Below are positions 44,907 through 54,666 of a stretch of 64,000 bases of DNA, in pieces. The translations under genes were made by a program, and so were the position numbers. Under the pieces are notes generated by a model. That model saw only the letters and a list, made by a program, of their open reading frames with translations. It did no database searches and had not been told where the DNA came from. How positions within the stretch are numbered: position 1 is the stretch's first letter; the number at the start of each line of letters is the position of its first letter. The stretch is from Sambucus nigra (lineage: Eukaryota; Streptophyta; Magnoliopsida; Dipsacales; Adoxaceae): NCBI GenBank assembly GCA_949130495.1, contig OX422217.1:576138606-576202605 (forward strand), read 5' to 3'.

Positions 44907-44924
44907 TCCCCGGCAACGACGCCA
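44907..44924 (-). promoter_or_regulatory. Primer binding site of element C, tRNA-Asp
   Basis: Minus strand TGGCGTCGTTGCCGGGGA is complementary to the 3' end of plant tRNA-Asp (TGGCGCCGTTGCCGGGGA expected) with one mismatch. It is three bases from the LTR. Confidence 0.8.
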
Positions 44925-44927
44925 TTT

Positions 44928-46362
44928 TGATTGAGTCGGAAACCGAGCATCCGTCTAAATACGCTAGTCGTTGTTGTCGGCTTCCAACCATAATACAAAA
45001 AAAACCTAAACTTTAACTACACTCTTGCGGAGTATAGTGGCGAGTCTGGGTATCGAATCTACAGGGAATGTTTGATAGATTTTAATTAATTTATTATTTC
45101 AAAAAATAAAGTGTAAAAGATGGTGATTGAGTGAGAAAGGAAAAAGGGAAAAATAAAGAAGTTAACTAAAACTAATTGGAAAAATTAAGGTAGAGACACA
45201 ATCCCCCAACCCTCGAGTATTGATGTTATAAAACTAATCGTAAATTTAACTGATTAATTTGACCCAGAATTTAGTACTCCCAAGCATTACGTATACGAGG
45301 TTCAAGCCCGCGTCATACTTAATCTGTGAATGAGTAAATCAGTATCGCGATAGTAGCACTTGAATTGCACTCTAAATCATCACGAGTACCCAGAGGCAAA
45401 CGAGATATAAAGATCTACAATTGTTGTGTAACTATGCAATACAGTCATAATCAATCACTAAATTCAGCGAATTAATTTTATACCCACGCACTAACACATC
45501 AGGTTGGGTTCATGCATCCCAACCTTTAAAAACCTAGCCTAACATGGTGAATAATAATAAAAGTGCTGGAAATTAAAGTTACCACGATTGAAGAATAAGA
45601 ACATGTAAGAAGAAATCAAAGATTGAAGAAAAACTGGAAAAACTCTTGAATTAATGGTCCAAAATATGTGAATCTTTCTCCTAGATGTTCCTACTTATTA
45701 TGGAGATTTTACATCAATGAAATCTGAATAAAAAGAGTCTGAATGACTAAATATATAGGCTAGAGGTCGCTTAGAAGAGTCCCCAAAACATAAAACTCTT
45801 TTGGCTAAAAGATAAGCACAAAATAAAAATCCCGTATCTGTCAATTTGTCACACTTAGAAAGCGTGACTAATTTTGTAACGGATTTGGAGCGTGACTAAT
45901 TTCATAACGGATCTGGTGCGTGACAAATGGGGCGGACCGGTTCCTTTTTTCTTAGCTTCGGTTCGGTTTGGGTCTGACAGCTTTTTTCTTGGATTTCTTC
46001 TCAACTTCAAATTGGCATAACTTCTTCAACGTAGCTCGGATTGATGTGCCATTTTTTTCAGTGTTCTTGTAATTGAAAGCTCTTCAACTTTCCAGTTGGC
46101 TCCACCTCGGGACTAAGGCTATAAAATTACAAAAATACCCCTCAACTCCCTGATTCTTGGTTTCTTTCACTATTTTGAGTTCTCTTTGGCACTAACTTGC
46201 ATGAAATATCTATAAAATACATAAGAGATACACAAAATACGAAATACTTCCCAAAAAGGGTTAGTAGCATAAATATGAGACAAATCCAATCTATTTACAC
46301 CGCACAGGATCATAAAAATACCGAAATTAAGGGGATCAATGTGAAGAATTCATGCCTAATTA
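44928..46362 (-). repeat. 5' LTR of element C
   Basis: Near-identical to 40501-41937. A TATA-like CTATATATTTAG lies on the minus strand at 45747-45758. The right end has mutated from CA to TA. Confidence 0.92.
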
Positions 46363-46372
46363 ATACTCCTCA

Positions 46373-47266
46373 TCACTGCTTTACTGGCTTGATTTCCTTG
46401 TTCACTTTGAGCTCGTGACACGAGAAATTTGGGTCTATCCCTGGCATATCTTCGTGACTCCATGCAAAAGTTTGTTTTCTGCTTTTTAGGAATGCTATCA
46501 ATTCCTGTTTTAGTGAGGCATCCAATGATGAATCGATTTGAGTTCTTCGTTCCGGGTGTTCATCGTCCAGAATGACATTTTCAGTTGCTTCCACCACCTG
46601 GCCTTTTAGGAGCTGTGACTCGTCTCTAGGATCTAATGTTTCAATCTCTGCACCTTCATGAACTTGATAGGTAGTAGTCTTTTTCCTAGATTCCTCCAGT
46701 TCTTCCTGCTCGGCAGATGAATAATAGCATTCCCGATCCACTTTTTGGTCAGCCTTCATAATTCCTACTCCAAAATTGGTTGGAAATTTTAGGCATTGAT
46801 GTACAGTAGATGGTACTGCCTCGAACTTCTTCAAACCTACCCTTCCCATAATGATATTGTAAGCTGATTGGACATTCTTATCCATCACGAAAAAGCGCAC
46901 TCTTTCTGTTCGACAAGAAGGCTATGTACCGATGAACATATCCAACTTGATCGTCCCAAGTGGAAAAACTTTCTCGCCAGTAAAATCGAGGAGGGGCCTG
47001 TGATAAGGCTTCAACTCAGACAATTTTAGATTTAAGCTTTCAAAGCATGAGTAGAACATGATGTCCGCCGAGCTGCCATTATCCGCCAGTACTCTTGAGA
47101 TCATTACTTCCTTCATTCTCATTTTGATCACCAATGGAACATCATGAGGATATAACACACATGCGAGATCGTTCTTAGAGAAACTGATGACCAGTTTATC
47201 TTTGTTCACCTTCCTCGAGCGATCATCTTCAGCTAGATTTATACGTTGAACGTATGAACAAGTTTA
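46373..47266 (-). pseudogene. Gypsy B protease and linker to RT
   Basis: From the TAA that ends gag (47266-47264): TCSYVQRINLAEDDRSRKVN, then VNKDKLVISFSKNDLACVLY, VLADNGSSADIMFYSCF (active site DNGSSADI), FTGEKVFPLGTIKLDM, then a stop near 46921. RFFVMDKNVQSAYNIIMGRV and the linker (AEQEELEESRKKTTTYQVHE, LDPRDESQLLKGQV) follow, up to MPGIDPNFSC and PVKQ. C then interrupts. The linker is open here but full of stops in A. Confidence 0.88.
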
Positions 47267-49093
47267 AGCCTCATTGAGGTAAGCTTTCCTCTCTGAAGTA
47301 AGGTCACCACCTCCTGCATCTCCACCTGTAATAACATTGCAATCAAATGATCCAAAACGAATTGAAAATACCTCACGTTCTGGCTGTCTTGGTCTTTTGG
47401 GGAGATCGGGGTCGTCTTTTGGATCATCTTCATGATCTCTTTTCTTGTCCTCTTTTGTTTGAAGAGGGGATTTAGACCTATGTCTTCCTCGTTCTCTGGT
47501 TCGACCACCATTTTGACGATCAACATATTTGGTCAATTTTCCTCGTGTAATGAGTGCTTCAATTTCATTCTGGAGAGCTATGCAGTTTTTAGTCGTGTGA
47601 CCATGATCCTTATGGAACTCGAAATATTTGGACTTATTCCTCTTGTCAGGTTCTGTCTTCATTTTTTCAGGCCAGTTTAGCTCCTCGCTGTTCTTGATCT
47701 CTTCCAGAATGTGGTTTATATCTACTTTCAAAGGATTATAATTTCCAAATTTCTTCAATTTTTCCAATGCTTGCTTTGCTTTTGATTTCTTGTTGCCACC
47801 ATTGTTCTTATGCTCCTTCTTCTCAACCTTATCGGCCTCAACTTTGGTCTCCTTAGTGTCCATGTTCTTCTTCACAGCCATAGCCTCCTCGGCATTCATG
47901 ATTTTGGCCTCTTTTGCCATTAGTTCTGACATGGTTCTGGGCGGATCTTTGGCCAGAGTGTAGTACAATTTATTGGGCATCATCCCACTCATCAAAGCAG
48001 TAATCGCAGTTTTCTCCTCATAGTCAATTACTTCCAGTTTCTTATTATTGAAACGAGTAATGTAATCCCTGGTGCTTTCACCTGCCTTTTGTCTAACACT
48101 CAACAAGTGTGCTACTCGTTTAACAGGTTTTGCTCCAAAACAGAAATTTCCAATAAAGAGCTCAGCCAGTTGAAAGAAAGTCGCAATCTTGCCCCGAGGA
48201 AGATTGTTGTACCATATTTGAGCAGATCCGGTAAGAGTTCCTGAAAATGCCCTGCATTTCATCTCATCTAGAACTTCATAGATATCAACATCATCTTGGT
48301 ATTGTTCTATGTGGAGAACTGGATCAATTTTCCCATCATATTTAGGTGTTACCACAGGAGCTTTGAATTTTTATGGTGTGGGAAAGTCCACAATCTCTTG
48401 TACGGATGGTGTTCCTCGGATAAAAGTCCTTTGTAGAGGAATCTTGGCTTTGGCCATCTCCCCTAATCTATCCTCCAACCTTTGAATTGAGCCATTCAAT
48501 ACCTCATTTCCTTCCTCGATCCTATTAGTTCGAGCAACTGATCGTGTTGAATTAGCCTCTTGGGATCTTTCATGACGAACAGCTGGTCGTGATTGGGCAG
48601 AGCCTTCCTTTAAATCAGATGGTCGTTGAAAGATCCTTGGAGCAATCCTAGGGGGACTTCTATTCCTCCTAGGACCCAAACGATCAAAAGAAGAGACTCT
48701 ACTCAGCCTTTCAAGAGCACTTATCATTTCTGGAGATAGAGTGATGTTTTGTTGAGTGTCTGTAGCTCGCACCGAGGAAGTCCGTCCAGGCTGATAAGAA
48801 GGATCGCTAGATCTCTCAGTACGATATGAATCGGTGTGTCTGAACCGAGATTCCTCGAGGAATGATGTTCATCTAGAAGGTAACTGGGTATTTCTCTGAA
48901 AGCTTCGTTGTCCTGACTGGGTCGGCGCTCCACCTTGGATAGTTTGCATGAGTTGTCGCATAGTCTCTTGCATGGCTATCTGGCCTTGGGCCAAATTAGC
49001 CATTATTCCAGCCAGATCTTGGACATTTGGAGGAGTAGATGGATTTGAAGGAATCCCAGCGTTTCGATTACTGGATTCTGGATGATCAGCCAT
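47264..49093 (-). pseudogene. Gypsy B gag
   Basis: Starts MADHPESSNRNAGIPSNPS at 49093, 45 bases after the primer site. The gag domain is at 48355-48100: TPKYDGKIDPVLHIEQYQ, MKCRAFSGTLTGSAQIWYNN, QLAELFIGNFCFGAKPVKR, GESTRDYITRFNNKKLEV. Then MSGMMPNKLYYTLAKDPPRT, a Lys/Glu-rich segment, and the knuckle YFEFHKDHGHTTKNC (C replaced by E/F at the first ligand). A basic Arg-rich stretch (GGRTRERGRHRSKS) follows, and the end KAYLNEA then TAA. Stops after LPSR (48868) and at PTP/KFK (48370) break it in three. Much better kept than in A. Confidence 0.9.
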
Positions 49094-49136
49094 TGATGAT
49101 AAATGGTTTTGGTGAAAAACGATAATTACAATCGAT

Positions 49137-49154
49137 TTCCCACAGACGACGCCA
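49137..49154 (-). promoter_or_regulatory. Primer binding site region of gypsy B
   Basis: Minus strand TTGGCGTCGTCTGTGGGAAA three bases from the 5' LTR. Same site as in A with one change. Confidence 0.65.
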
Positions 49155-49157
49155 ATC

Positions 49158-49802
49158 TGTTGATGTAAAAAATTAGATTATCTCTAATTATTCAATCACA
49201 GATAAAAAATAAATAAGATGAAAGAATTTTAAAGTGGTTCAGCCTTGAATGAATGGCCTACGTCCACTGTTTTTATTATTGCTGACTGTTTGGAATTCTC
49301 GATAACGGGTTTTTACAAAGAAATTTTGAGTCCCCCACAATGAGGAGTATACAACGTATTTATAGCCTTGAGGTTGTACATGTGAAAGAATAATGCATAG
49401 CTGTCCAGTAAGTGTATACATCTGTACAATAATGATTGTGTATTTAATGCGTAGTTATCTTCTGTTTTCTTTGATGCATATGCCAGAAGTATTTGAGTTG
49501 CTCGGACCGACTTAGTAGCTCGACACGCTTGAGCTGCTCGGGTCCCTGAGTTTCTCGTGGCTTCTTAGTTGCTGGGTAATCTTGAGTTATTTGGAGTATA
49601 GAAGTTCCTCGGGGGATGAGTAGCTCGGTACAATGAAGTTTCTCGTAGAACACTTGTTTCTCGGAGCGCCTGAGTTGGTCGGGGAGGTTGAGCTCCTCGG
49701 AGTCAATGTGTTTATTCAAATTTTTTTTTGCAGTTGCCATGTAGATTAACACGTGTCTCCACATAATTAATCCACGTCAGCAGACTAAATTTGGTATCAA
49801 CA
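49158..49802 (-). repeat. 5' LTR of gypsy B
   Basis: 645 bp. TATA box on the minus strand at 49356-49366 (GCTATAAATACG). It ends next to ATGAC of the GPN3 exon. Confidence 0.93.
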
Positions 49803-50290
49803 ATGACTATATAGTTTTTTACTGTCCAGGCCAGATAGAACTCTTTTCTCATGTTCCTGTGCTTGAGAACTTTATGGAGCATTTAAAGCGAAAGAATTTC
49901 AATGTTTTTGCGGTGTATTTGATTGATTCTCAATTTATAATTGATGTGACAAAGTTTATAAGTGGTTGTATGGCTTCACTTTATTCAATGGTACAACTTG
50001 AACTCCCTCATGTTAACATCCTCTCCAAAATGGACTTTGTTAAAAACAAAAGAGACATTAAAGATTACATGAACCCAGAACCTCAAACTTTACTTGCAGA
50101 GCTTAATCGATGCATGGATCCTCAATTTGAAAAGCTTAATAGATATTTGATCAAATTGGTGGATCAGTATAGCATGGTCAACTTCATGCCTCTTGATTTG
50201 AGGAAAAAAGGGAGTATTGAATATGTTTTGTCAAAAATTGGTAGTTGTATCAATTTGGAGATGATGCTGATGTGAAGGTCAATCATTATA
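49803..50290 (+). pseudogene. GPN-loop GTPase 3 (GPN3/QQT1-like) fragment, right of element B
   Basis: GPN3 is a cytosolic GTPase needed for RNA polymerase II assembly and nuclear import (family knowledge). The frame from 49808 reads YIVFYCPGQIELFSHVPV, then FNVFAVYLIDSQFI, MVQLELPHVNILSKMDFV, LNRCMDPQFEKLN and VDQYSMVNFMPLDLRKKGSI. Visible motifs: the switch II CPGQ, whose preceding Asp is Tyr here (family DCPGQ), and SKMD for guanine recognition. A one-base deletion near 50250 shifts the C-terminus: the open frame ends at TGA 50273, while the +1 frame restores the acidic family tail (FGDDADVKV). With the insertion and the missing N-terminus this is a pseudogene. No intron interrupts it. Confidence 0.88.
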
Positions 50291-50844
50291 TACCAATATT
50301 TTTATTGATGTCTAATTAAACTCATCAAAGTGAAAAACATAGACTGATAGAGAAAGATCAAATATTTTTCACCCGGTTTCAATTTTCGATTTTGTTCTCA
50401 AGGAGATAGACAAATAATAACCTACAAATAAGGGGGGAAAGAAGTAGTTAAGTTTTAATAGAGTACAATAAAAATCAAAGATCAACCAAATTTAAATTCA
50501 ACAGATAAATGGTTGTCTTCAGTAAGGCCCCTAATTTCAAAGAATTAAAACACATTCTTTGTAAACGAAGTCAAACCTATGTACTAACTCTCGGTTTTCT
50601 TTCTTTTCAAATTCACAACACATATAGTTACCCACATAAGACACTCGAGTGAATATATTTGTTCCATTTTATTCTGAAGTATTGATATCTTACATAATGA
50701 GCATAAAAAGAAATAGCATTCAACTTAAAGTGGTCTTGAATTATACGATGGTATCGAAATACAGGTTCTTGAGGGTCATGTTAGTAGTGAGTCCTCAATT
50801 GGTAGGATGTGTAGTTGATCAGACCACTCAAACAACAATAAACA
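50291..50844. other. Region between the GPN3 fragment and element G
   Basis: Presumably former 3' flank of the GTPase gene. No coding frame or repeat recognised. Confidence 0.45.
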
Positions 50845-50932
50845 CTGAGATTGAGTCTCTATACATATGAGACTCCTATTTTGATTTGGTATAGGATTGA
50901 TCACCCGGTATTTTATTACGCGGGGTGTCACA
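50845..50932 (+). repeat. Remnant of the 5' LTR of G
   Basis: GATTTGGTATAGGATTGATC and the following CACCCGGTATTTTATTA...GGGGTGTCACA match 60368-60418 almost base for base; similarity stops upstream of about 50845. Confidence 0.75.
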
Positions 50933-50934
50933 GA

Positions 50935-50952
50935 TGGTATAAGAGCATCAGG
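50935..50952 (+). promoter_or_regulatory. Primer binding site of G (decayed tRNA-Met type)
   Basis: TGGTATAAGAGCATCAGG two bases after the LTR end; TGGTATCAGAGC is the functional form. Confidence 0.65.
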
Positions 50953-51742
50953 TTCTAGTGTCATTAGGAATCTGTGCAGACGTACTATGCTTTTATCGTT
51001 GCTCTCGATTTGATATAGAGCCTTATGATTAGGATTGTTGATTCCTCTTGTGATATTTCATTCTCTCGCTATTATATAAGATTATAATAAATCTTTTGCT
51101 CGCTCGTTTGAGATTCCTGAGCTAATCGATGAAGAGCGACCACAGAAGGCCGTGATGAAGGCAGCAGGAGGCAGGGCTTAGTTAGAGCTGCAAATTGAAG
51201 TTGGGTATGAGGACCACATTAGAGGTCACTCTCCTTGTGTCATTTGTCGAGGATTATTGCAACAACTACTAAAGTATAGTAGTTATGAGTATCTACGTAC
51301 CGCTGTAGTAGAGAGTGGACCAAAAGCTGAATTACCCCGTGAAGTAAATTAGGAAAAAGGTCTGAAAAGATCTTTTATAAGGACCATACGTTGATGTTAC
51401 GTTATACGGAGTAAGTGTAATATGATTCAGCGGAAGTGGAAGGCTCAGAAGCTTTGGCGTAGAGCAGGGTATAGAAATACCCAGATGTGAAAATTCGAGG
51501 AAAAGTTTTCACTCGTGGGAGCAATATTGAAATGGTGGGAACGGTAGTCACCTTTTTTAAGGAAGCAGGATGTGTTGCTCATGGAGGGATCTCACAGATG
51601 GATATAACTGTTAGTTCCTTTGGTTTAGCAGGAATGAAAAGAATGCAGTTCTTAATTATTCACATAAGGATCAGTCAGAGGCTGACAGTGAATAAAGAGT
51701 TATATGTATAAGTGAACTTTGTGTCAAATTAAGGTAGGTACA

Positions 51743-54661
51743 TGTAATACCCCGTACTTTTATGGATATTTATTTATGGGATTAATTAAATTAAATGTGT
51801 ATTAATTGAGAATTAATCCGGATAAAATACTAACGAGATGTGAGTTGGTATTTGACTATAATGTGTATATATGGCAGTATATGAATATTGAGAATATTAA
51901 AATTGTCGCGAGATAGAAATACGGCAATTTGGAAATTTTGTTGGGACGCGTGTGACAGTCGTGTCAGGAATATAATTATTTTAATTAAAGTGGATTTTAT
52001 TTTTATCAATCGTATGGTCATTTTGAGTGCGCCAACGTGTCCGTAAGGGTCAAAATAGTCAGAAAACACTAGTTGGGGGTTTAGTTTGGGTCCCGGGGCA
52101 TTTTTAGACCATACCGGCAACTTAAAAGGGTATTTTGGTAATTTTGGAATTTTGGGATTTATGACTAACGAATTTTGGGAGTTTAAAATAGGAAATTAAT
52201 GACCCACTAACCCATTACCATCAATTAACTGAATTGAGGGTAACGAGAGTTTTAGGAGAGGTTAGGAGAGGTTCCCAAAAGGAGAAAAACCACAACCTCC
52301 ATCTTCAACCTTCAACCTTGGGAGGAAAGGAGAGAGCAACCTTCATCAATTGAACAGAAAATTCTGAGAATAATCCGAGGCAAGTGGTTTAATTACGTTA
52401 ATTTCAAGCGAATGCTTCTTCCATGCTTAGAAATTGATATAATTGCATTATATTGTGAGACTTGTAAAAACCCATGTAATTGGAGTTATAAATTCATGTT
52501 TTGATAAAGAGATTGCATGTAGAATTGTGTTTGGGCGATTATACTGTTAGAAATACATCTTTTATGTTACAAAAACGGATTTAATTATGGATATTGATGA
52601 CTTTAATTTTCTAGGGTTCATACTCATAAGGTTTGGGGAAAAATTGGGAGATTTGATAATTGGGTGTTGTTTAGGGAGATTTGACCCCATAAATATGTTA
52701 AAATACGACCTAAGTATGTTTAGGAATGATTAGAAACCTTAAACTACTATTGGAATGATGTTTAGAGGAGATTAGATGTGAAGAAAATTGGGAAAAACGA
52801 GATAGGAGAATTCTGGGCTCGAAACTGTCACCTCGTTAGAAGGCCTGCCCAGGTCGTTCGAACGAGCTCGTTTGAACGAGCTTCTAACGAGTTGACAGTT
52901 TGACTTCTAACGAGTTGAATGTTCATTCGATGCCTTTCGTTCAAACGAGATCTCGTTAGATGCCTAAATCGTTCGAACGAACTCTCGTTCGAACGACCTC
53001 GTTCGAACGAGACTTCTAACGAGTTGACAAATTGGCCTTTTTGGCCTGATTTGATTTCTAATGTCCCGTAACCTTGTTTAATTGTAGAAATAACATTCCC
53101 TTAATGACTAATTGATATAGTTGGGATATTTGGAATATATTGAGGAGTAAAACATAGAAGTGTGATTTGAATCAAATGATAATTGTGGATTAGGACGTGA
53201 GTGACTAATTACGATGTGAGAATAATTGACGACTTAAATATTTGTATTAACCGGGGATATGTGAATTGTGTAACATCATAGGTTGGTATAAGAATGAGAA
53301 GTAAACCACTAATAAAATATGGTAATTACTAAGATGTGTGCATGCTTAGTATATGTATATGATTTTATGTGTATGACAAACCTACCATACTTGCTATCAC
53401 GCGAGGTTTGCGTTCGCTTAGGGCCATCTAATCTTTGTGTGCCTACGGGGGGGATATAGATTGGTACCTCGAGGACATAGGTCAAAGAAGGACTTATTGG
53501 GAAGTTAATAAGTCTGCTGATCATGGGAGCGTAGGTATGTGCGTGACCCATGTGATGTGACTGTGTTCGCCTCCATTGATTGTGATTGTTGTTATCTGAA
53601 AACGATTCCTGGGAGATTCGGAATGCGTAATCCTTATGTACGTGATGTACCGGGATGGATAGCAGATTATGTGTGCACCGCAGCTTAGTCTCGGGGTGCT
53701 TGTATTGTATATTTATGATGTGAATAAAATACGGTTAAATGAAAAGGAATTGTTATGTTTAATTACGAGAATAATTATATTAACGCCTTGATAAAGATAA
53801 AAAGGGAAAACCTGCTGTGAATTGTATTGCTAATAATTGAGAATCCGAGTTTGGGTAAAGCTATCTATTTAAGTGATAACGTTGGAAATTTATATTATGA
53901 ATCGAGTAAGAAAGTCTAGAACTTATGTCGGGTTAGTTAGATATGAGAATCACTTGAATGGGCACGGGTACGTTAGGAGTGCACAATTAGTCGAGAGGTG
54001 AGTATTTCATGTGAGAGCACGTCCTAACATTTATTTTGCATTCATTGTTTTAATGTTATTAAAGCACTTGCTGTTTTTAAAATACTCTCCACTTTCGGGC
54101 TCTGACCCGTTTGCTTTCAAATCTATTTTTGTAAAAACCTTTTAGGTTCCCAGCCACAAGGACACCATGCATAGGATTTCTATTCAGGTAACGAGCTGTA
54201 GCTGTTGTGGAAGTTACAGGGCCTTGCTAGTAGATGCCTCCTTTCCTAGTCTTGACTCCATATTCAGTTTCATCATTTGTAGGGCATGTCGCCCATTTCT
54301 ATTAGAGACATTTCATATTTCAGTTATTCATATTTTTGGCATGTAATTAATTCAGGATACACTGTTTTATTTATTTCAGTTGTGGGAGTGTTGTGAGGAG
54401 TATTTCCTCCAGACTTATTATTATTTGTTGGTTATTCTATTGCTACTTCATGGTGAATGGTTACGTTATACTTTCATAATTTTTTTTATTGCATGTTAAT
54501 CAGACTTAATTTAAAATTTGACATCTTACTTTTAAATACTAGGTGGTTAGTAATCATTAAAATGTTTTCGACAGTGATGCTATTAACTGAACCAACTTGG
54601 CATTTTGTATAAAATTAATAAAGGAGTAGCTACCCGGTATTTAATTAGTCGGGGTGTCACA
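51743..54661 (+). mobile_element. Solo LTR F (Tekay/Del-like)
   Basis: Starts TGTAATACCCCGTAC and ends GGGGTGTCACA, 2919 bp, with the perfect target duplication GTACA (51738-51742 and 54662-54666). No internal sequence, so it is a solo LTR formed by LTR-LTR recombination after insertion into G. Same family as E by shared blocks. Confidence 0.88.
52832..53031 (+). repeat. Palindrome and inverted-repeat cluster in LTR F
   Basis: TCGTTCGAACGA occurs several times (about 52854, 52969, 52986, 52999 with variants). CTCGTTAGAAG at 52832-52842 is the exact reverse complement of CTTCTAACGAG at 52881-52891. TTCTAACGAGTTGA recurs three times. The 200 bases could fold into large hairpins. Confidence 0.85.
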
Positions 54662-54666
54662 GTACA

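Larger units (their letters stand above)
40501..46362 (-). mobile_element. Non-autonomous LTR element C nested in gypsy B
   Basis: LTRs 40501-41937 (1437 bp) and 44928-46362 (1435 bp), target duplication ATACT (40496-40500 and 46363-46367), ends TGATTGAG...CCTAATCA. The minus-strand order is 5' LTR (44928-46362), tRNA-Asp primer site, one 383-codon ORF, about 1.7 kb without ORFs, polypurine tract GTTAGGGGGGTTA (41938-41950), 3' LTR. No gag, protease, RT or integrase is present. The LTRs differ by roughly 3% by eye (about a dozen differences in the first 400 bases), less than those of B, in agreement with later insertion. LTR/interior signals are intact, so it is probably mobilised by another element. 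Confidence 0.93.
31969..49802 (-). mobile_element. Ty3/gypsy retrotransposon B (Tat type) with antisense gene and nested element C
   Basis: LTRs 31969-32612 and 49158-49802, target duplication ATGAC (31964-31968 and 49803-49807). Without C the element is about 11,970 bp. The gene order is the same as in A: gag, protease, RT, RNase H, second RNase H, integrase on minus; minisatellite; antisense intron-containing gene on plus. By hand I count roughly 40-50 LTR differences in 645 bp (about 7%), more than for A and C, so B is the oldest of the three. It interrupts an exon of the GPN3-like gene. Confidence 0.95.

Noticed and set aside
47239..47526. Second frame overlapping gag of B
   Set aside because: Shadow of the gag C-terminal region in another frame.
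18774..49802. Possible endogenous pararetrovirus or retrovirus with envelope
   Set aside because: LTRs, TSDs and the domain order fit Tat gypsy elements; the extra gene is antisense and has no signal peptide or transmembrane envelope features.
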